Assembly (NCBI GenBank): GCA_003550325.1
Contig: QKWP01000580.1
Coordinates: forward strand, 1,719-65,718
Reading direction: 5' to 3'
DNA from: Gigaspora rosea
Lineage: Eukaryota; Glomeromycota; Glomeromycetes; Diversisporales; Gigasporaceae
Length of the DNA stretch: 64,000 bases
The notes below the pieces were generated by a model. That model was not told the origin of the DNA. It ran no database searches and worked only from the letters and a program-made list of their open reading frames with translations. Shown piece by piece: positions 59,342-64,000 of the stretch. The stretch's first letter is position 1. Each line of letters opens with the position of its first letter. The translations under genes were made by a program, and so were the position numbers.

Positions 59342-60028
59342 GGAATAAGTGTTCAATACAAATAGCACAAGTGATATTTAATAAATATCTATGCAACCCA
59401 AATCTAAATAGAAAAAAGTGCCTAATTACTAATACCATCTAAATAGCAACTATAGCTAGAAGAAAACAAGTGCCTATAGTTATAAAAGAAACAAAACAGT
59501 ACCAATAACTATTTATAATAATCAGATCAACAGAAAATAATTTGAAAAATAAAACACAAATATAATTTCAGTTAGCTAATAAAATACAAAGAAAAAGAAT
59601 GCTAATACATTCAAACTTTCCTGATATTATTTCAAGTAGGCCTCTGCATGGGCCAGGGCTACCCACAGGTACTCTAAGGGTAGTACTACTAGGGCTGGGC
59701 TTGGGCATCAAATTACAAGCCCTAGAGCAGGATAGGGCTAAGAATAACAGGCCCTTTATATATGGGTAGGGCTTGGGTACTAGTACTACCCACCCATATA
59801 CCTGTAGAGTAGCCCGCTATATATGCACATTACTATCCACCAATTAAAACTAATATTGATTGATAATCTTTTTTTTATAATAATCCTATATAAACAATAT
59901 GAATAGGTTGGCTCTTTAATTTTTTTTAATTTTATTTCTGTGTATATTAATTTGGTTATTAAATATGTTGATCAATTTTGAAATTGTTATAAATGCGAAA
60001 AAATAGTGTAAATAGTTTTTTTTTTATA

Positions 60029-60144
60029 CTGTATTACTGCAAAATAATGACCATGGGCATTATTTCAAGGTTCAGCCTGAATTAAGCATAATTTAGGCCA
60101 AAATTCATAATTTCACCCCTGCGCATTATTTCATGGTAATACAG
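60029..60144. mobile_element. 116-bp TA-flanked MITE nested in the hAT-like element
   Basis: The termini CTGTATTACTGC and TGGTAATACAG are flanked by TA (60027-60028 and 60145-60146). The interior (GCATAATTTAGGCCAAAATT, TAATTTCACCCCTGCGCATT) matches 9376-9493, so they are one family with diverged termini. Confidence 0.8.
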
Positions 60145-60179
60145 TAACTTCAAAAATTTGTAAAAACCATAATCAAATA

Positions 60180-60285
60180 GAGTGGAAACATCAAATGAAG
60201 TAAAAATGGCAAATAATGTGAAACATTGAATAAAGTGAAAATGTTAAATAAAGTGAAAACATTGAATAAAATAGTGTAAAAAATG
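60180..60285 (+). repeat. Short tandem repeats of about 19 bp
   Basis: AACATTGAATAAAGTGAAAA and close variants repeat four to five times. Confidence 0.65.
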
Positions 60286-60604
60286 TGTTTTGTAAGTTTT
60301 TTTTGCATTTTATACTATATATATTTATGGCATACAGCAGATTATGCATCAAATGGGCTTAATAATTTTTTTATCTTTTTTTTTTTTATAAGCCTGTGGG
60401 TACCTATGGGTACTTGTGGGCTTTAAGGGCCAAGTAGAATATCAATTTGGGGCCCTAGGGTAAGAGTAAGGGCTTGGAGATTAAGCCTGTCAATAAACGA
60501 GTAGGGTTAGAGTATTACTACTACTTAGCCCTACTTGGCCCATGCGGAGGCCTAATTTCAAGTATTACAACAATCCAAAATGTTATATTATTGAAAATTT
60601 ACTA

Positions 60605-61260
60605 ATTGATTGTAACATTTTGCACTAAGTAAACTTGTTCAAAACCAAAAACTATATCAAATAGATGTATTTATTTTCTTAAAATTTGAAGCAAGTATAC
60701 TTAATTTAGTGCCTTTTAATTAAAATTCTAAATTAATCAACTTTGTCTCAAATTTTATGAAAATAAACTAAAATATACTAAAATAATGTTTTTTAGACTT
60801 TGTCTCAAATTACTAAAATATACTAAAATAATTTTTTTAGTACTAAATAAATATACTTAGAGCAAAAGTTAGAATTAATTATTGAATAATAGTATTTGTA
60901 TAGTTTTATTAATAAAATTATTAAAAATACTATTTTGCTTAAATTTTACTTATTAATTATAAATTTTTGCACTAAGTAAACTTGTTCAAAATTAAAAATA
61001 TATTAAAAAAATTTAACTTTGAAAATTTTTATCAAAAATTAAAATTAAACATCTCTGTCTCAAATTTTATAAAAATAAAATAAAATAACTAAAATAATAT
61101 TTTTTGGTGCTATACAATAGAATAATAGTATTTTGTATAATTTTATTAATAAAATTATTAAAAATACTATTTTACTAATTAATTATAACTTCTTATTAAG
61201 TAAACTTGCTCAAAATTAAAAATATATCAAATTAGTACATTTTTTGTACATATTAGCCAA
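60605..61260 (+). repeat. Three diverged large tandem units
   Basis: TTGCACTAAGTAAACTTGTTC appears near 60620 and 60966, with a variant near 61196. Between them TTTGTCTCAAATTTTATGAA-like and AATAATAGTATTTTGTAT-like words repeat in the same order. Unit length varies from about 230 to 350 bp. Purely non-coding. Confidence 0.65.
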
Positions 61261-61449
61261 AATTTTGATTTAGAGCCTAAAATCTATAATTAATACTAAT
61301 CAATATTGCATATTAGCTCTAATTTTTTTAATCAATAATCAAAATTTCATAGTATGCTCTAGTATTAAATTAATAAACCTATCTAGATAACCAATAAATT
61401 GAATTGTAAACATGTAAATAAAGACAATAAAGCTTATAGCCAGAGTTTT

Positions 61450-61470
61450 AATATATATATATATATATAA
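61450..61470 (+). repeat. (TA)n microsatellite
   Basis: About ten TA dinucleotides. Confidence 0.95.
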
Positions 61471-62254
61471 TATTAACAATATTTTTTATATAAATAAGTT
61501 TTCTGATATCTTAATTAATCTCTAACAAACTATTTAAATATGCTATTTGCAAAAAATAGTATAAATTCTTAGCAGAACTCTCAAGGCATAAAAATACTAA
61601 ATATAAGAGAGGTTATACAAGAAGAGGTCAGATGAAAGATAATGTTTTTCCCAATAAGTAGAAGGGGGTCAAAAAAATATAATGTAATTTTTTAGAAAAA
61701 ATTGGCTAAAAACTGATTAATGATTTTAGTACCATTCGATTCATCTTAGTGGAGGAGTCAAATAGTACCAATTTCATTTTCTTTGAATTACTGGATCAAA
61801 AGTTATTGACCAAATACTATTCTCATATCTTTTCTTATAAAATTACTATATAACCAATAGTTTTTTGTGAATATCTTTTAATCCAGTGATCCAAATAACA
61901 TGATTTTAGTATTATTGAATTAATCTCACTGAGACAATTGAATGGTACCTAAATTATCTAAATTGGATACTATGTCATAATATATTCAAGTTTTTGTAAA
62001 ATTTTATATAAAAACATATAGATTTTGAAAATTGTTTTATATAGTAGAGGGAGGGCCCTGAATAGTGATGTCATATTTGAAAAATTGCTAATGGAGAGCT
62101 GTTTTTAAAAAAGGTTATATTTTAAAAAATAGGTATTAGAGAAAAAGATTATATTTGAAAACAGCTAAATGGCAAAAAAGGCATATTTAAAAGAATGCTA
62201 ATGGGAGTAATTTTTATAAATTTACATTTGAAATGTGCTAATAAAAATTCAGGG
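61471..62254. other. Gene-free AT-rich DNA
   Basis: No gene. Around 61720-61960 two inverted, diverged stretches (GATTTTAGTACCATTCGATT and AGTATTATTGAATTAATCTC) resemble the interior of the Harbinger-like family at 20336-21236. Loose repeats of TTGAAAATTGCTAATGGAG type follow at 62080-62240. Confidence 0.4.
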
Positions 62255-62345
62255 TATAATAAATATCAAAATTGAAAAATACAAAAATCAGAAAAATGCA
62301 AAAATCGAAAAATGCAAAAATTGAAAAATGCAAAAATTAAATAAA
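62255..62345 (+). repeat. Repeats of about 16 bp (GAAAAATGCAAAAATY)
   Basis: Four to five near-perfect units in a row. Confidence 0.8.
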
Positions 62346-62374
62346 AATTAATCAAAATAGGGGTTATTTTTTTT

Positions 62375-62552
62375 TAAGTTTTTTTTTATACTTTGTGGGA
62401 TATATTTTTATGATCCATAGCAACTTATGAATTAAATGGGCTTAAAAAATTTTAAGTTTTTTTTTTTAGGAATGATTTGTTGTTTTTTAAGAAATGATCT
62501 GTTTTTTTTTAGAAAGCGGTCTGTTTTTTTTTAGAAAATAGTTTTTTTTTTN
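62375..62552 (+). repeat. T-rich tandem units ending at an N, plus a shared 90-bp word
   Basis: 62375-62470 resembles 60295-60390 (TTATACT.., ATTATGC/TTATGA then ATCAAATGGGCTTAA). Then about four units of roughly 22 bp (TTTTTTTAGAAAnnnTCTG) run to an unresolved base at 62552. Confidence 0.6.
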
Positions 62553-62929
62553 CATTATATTTCAAAAAAAGTTAAAGATAGGTAAAAGTTCAATCTAATG
62601 TTTAAAATATAGCTTATATATACCAAACCAAAAGTGCTAACCAAAAAATTTTTACTATAATGCTCAAATATAAACTCACATTGATTATTCAGGTCCTGTA
62701 GAAGGGGTCAAGCGCTACTATGAGAGGGTACATAACATTATTTATGGATGCTTCCTAATAGTTATAATATACCTCTATTCAATACTATAGCTATACCTCT
62801 ATATAATTACCCTATTTAGCTAGTATTTGTTGGTGATCATATATAGGTGTAATTAAATAGGATTACCTTTTTACAATCATATAATATAAAAAATATATTT
62901 AATATGATCTTAAAGAGGTACTATATATA

Positions 62930-63105
62930 GAAATAGAAATTAACCTAATATGATAAATCATAATTGATCTTATAGTTTAATCATTTACAAAAGTTTTTAA
63001 TTAATTATGATCGATTATATAGTTTGATTGATCATAAAATTTGATTGATCATACCTTTTAATTGATTATAATTGATTATATGTATAATTGATTATATACC
63101 ATGGG
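62930..63105 (+). repeat. ATTGATTATA/TTGATCAT-type simple repeats
   Basis: Ten-base words ATTGATTATA and GATTGATCAT recur loosely, in both orientations. Confidence 0.5.
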
Positions 63106-64000
63106 CCAGTAGTAAGTACAGTAGCCAACAAAAGAAATACTTGATCTGCACATTAAAGCACGTAAGTAAAAACATGGTTGTGCTTACTCCTTTTTGACAT
63201 TATCCAAGTCAAATTTTTTTTACTTTTTTTCTTTGACTTCTGAATAAGCACTAGGATAAAAAAAACTGCAAATCCAACATTATGTGTTGCACACCTAATA
63301 GCCTGCAAAAAGTAAGAAATACCTTTATTTTATACCAAAAAGTAACTACTTAGTAAACTACACAAGCAATGCAAGATGCCTATACATTAAGCTAATAGCT
63401 TCTTTAACAATACAAAAAAACTAAAAAAAATAAAATTTTTAACATAGTTTAGACATTTCTTGTTCCTCAAGAAGCAAAAAAAGATACTATAAAAAAAGCA
63501 ATAACATATATTCATATTCTTTTTATTTCAGGATTAAGTTTTCTACTGAACACTCAATCAGTGTCAATAAAGGAATGACACCTGCCATTGCATGACTCCA
63601 ACTATAATTTTGAACTTATATGGTTTGTTGTTTATAGCTAAGGTCCTGCATTGTTTTGTAATTAAGTTTTTGTGGCAATAAAAAGCTCATATTTTAGAAA
63701 TTATAATATAACTATTTATTAAATTTAATATTAATAAAAAAAATCATAGAAATGTATATAAGTAAAGGTGTGGCATTTTTTGACAAAACAAAAAGAGAAG
63801 CGAACAAGCAAACCTGGAATATTAGAGTATAATATTACACAATGAAAAAAAAAGAAAATAGACAGTTGGTGTTGAGTTTTAGGGCAGATAGGGCTTGGTA
63901 ATGGATTGAGGGTGGTTGCGGGTATAGTTAGAGTTCATTAATACTGTATTTAATTCAAATTTAAATAAAAATAATAATAATAATTTTTATATCAAGGTTC
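63106..64000. other. Gene-free AT-rich DNA to the end of the window
   Basis: No reading frame, RNA gene, element terminus or tandem repeat is supported. Confidence 0.45.

Larger units (their letters stand above)
59637..60554. mobile_element. 918-bp hAT-like non-autonomous element
   Basis: Left terminus TAGGCCTCTGCATGGGCC pairs with the right terminus GGCCCATGCGGAGGCCTA. It is flanked by the exact 8-bp duplication ATTTCAAG (59629-59636 and 60555-60562). The subterminal parts are rich in AGGGCT, GGGTAC and AGCCCT words in both orientations. No transposase is encoded. A TA-flanked MITE (60029-60144) is nested inside. Confidence 0.9.

Overview
The window looks like nuclear DNA from an AT-rich, repeat-rich fungus, most likely an arbuscular mycorrhizal Rhizophagus-type (Glomeromycotina) genome. 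This is an inference from three things: the very low GC of the non-repeat DNA, the gene families present (F-box/LRR protein, TKL-like kinase with an HKDFHSGN catalytic loop, TPR-type repeat protein), and the mix of MULE, hAT-like, Harbinger-like, Tc1/mariner-like, LINE, SINE and LTR elements. Short introns with GT..AG ends are visible. The window is mostly mobile DNA; only one apparently intact host gene is present (F-box/LRR, 32846-34363). Four runs of N (31010-31057, 44088, 59285-59306, 62552) mark assembly gaps.

Layout. 1-745 is the 3' end of an LTR retrotransposon, a fossil. 746-11365 and about 24565-37985 are two colinear, same-strand copies of one segmental duplication; after removing later insertions each is about 7.8-7.9 kb. 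Copy A (left) carries a broken F-box/LRR gene and four insertions: a 1045-bp foldback element, a 367-bp TIR element, a 1184-bp hAT-like element with a second one nested in it, and a 118-bp TA-flanked MITE. Copy B (right) carries the intact F-box/LRR gene and a 5.65-kb MULE insertion. Each copy supplies the empty site for the other's insertions, so target duplications can be read directly. Both copies also hold the 3' end of an older, dead F-box relative.

11366-24560, between the copies, has no recognisable gene. It holds hAT-like, foldback, Harbinger-like and Tc1/mariner-like non-autonomous elements, a 715-bp SINE with a tRNA-Ser-like head, a tRNA-Lys-like fragment, and short tandem repeats. 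37986-39900 holds a 5'-truncated, twice-frameshifted kinase gene on the minus strand. 40149-41985 is a minisatellite of about 14 units of 126-130 bp. 42691-45405 holds a TPR-type gene inside an identical 1.3-kb tandem duplication joined by a single N, probably an assembly artefact. 45400-51560 is AT-rich DNA with MITEs and a possible second SINE. 51577-59338 is a plus-strand LINE with endonuclease, reverse transcriptase and a C-terminal Cys/His region, broken many times. 59340-64000 is gene-free, with a 918-bp hAT-like element and several low-complexity tandem repeats.

The genes do not form a pathway. The coherent story is genome evolution: a duplicated F-box locus whose copies diverged by in-frame deletions, a frameshift, a micro-inversion and different transposon loads, beside a MULE transposase fused to an OTU-type cysteine-protease domain.
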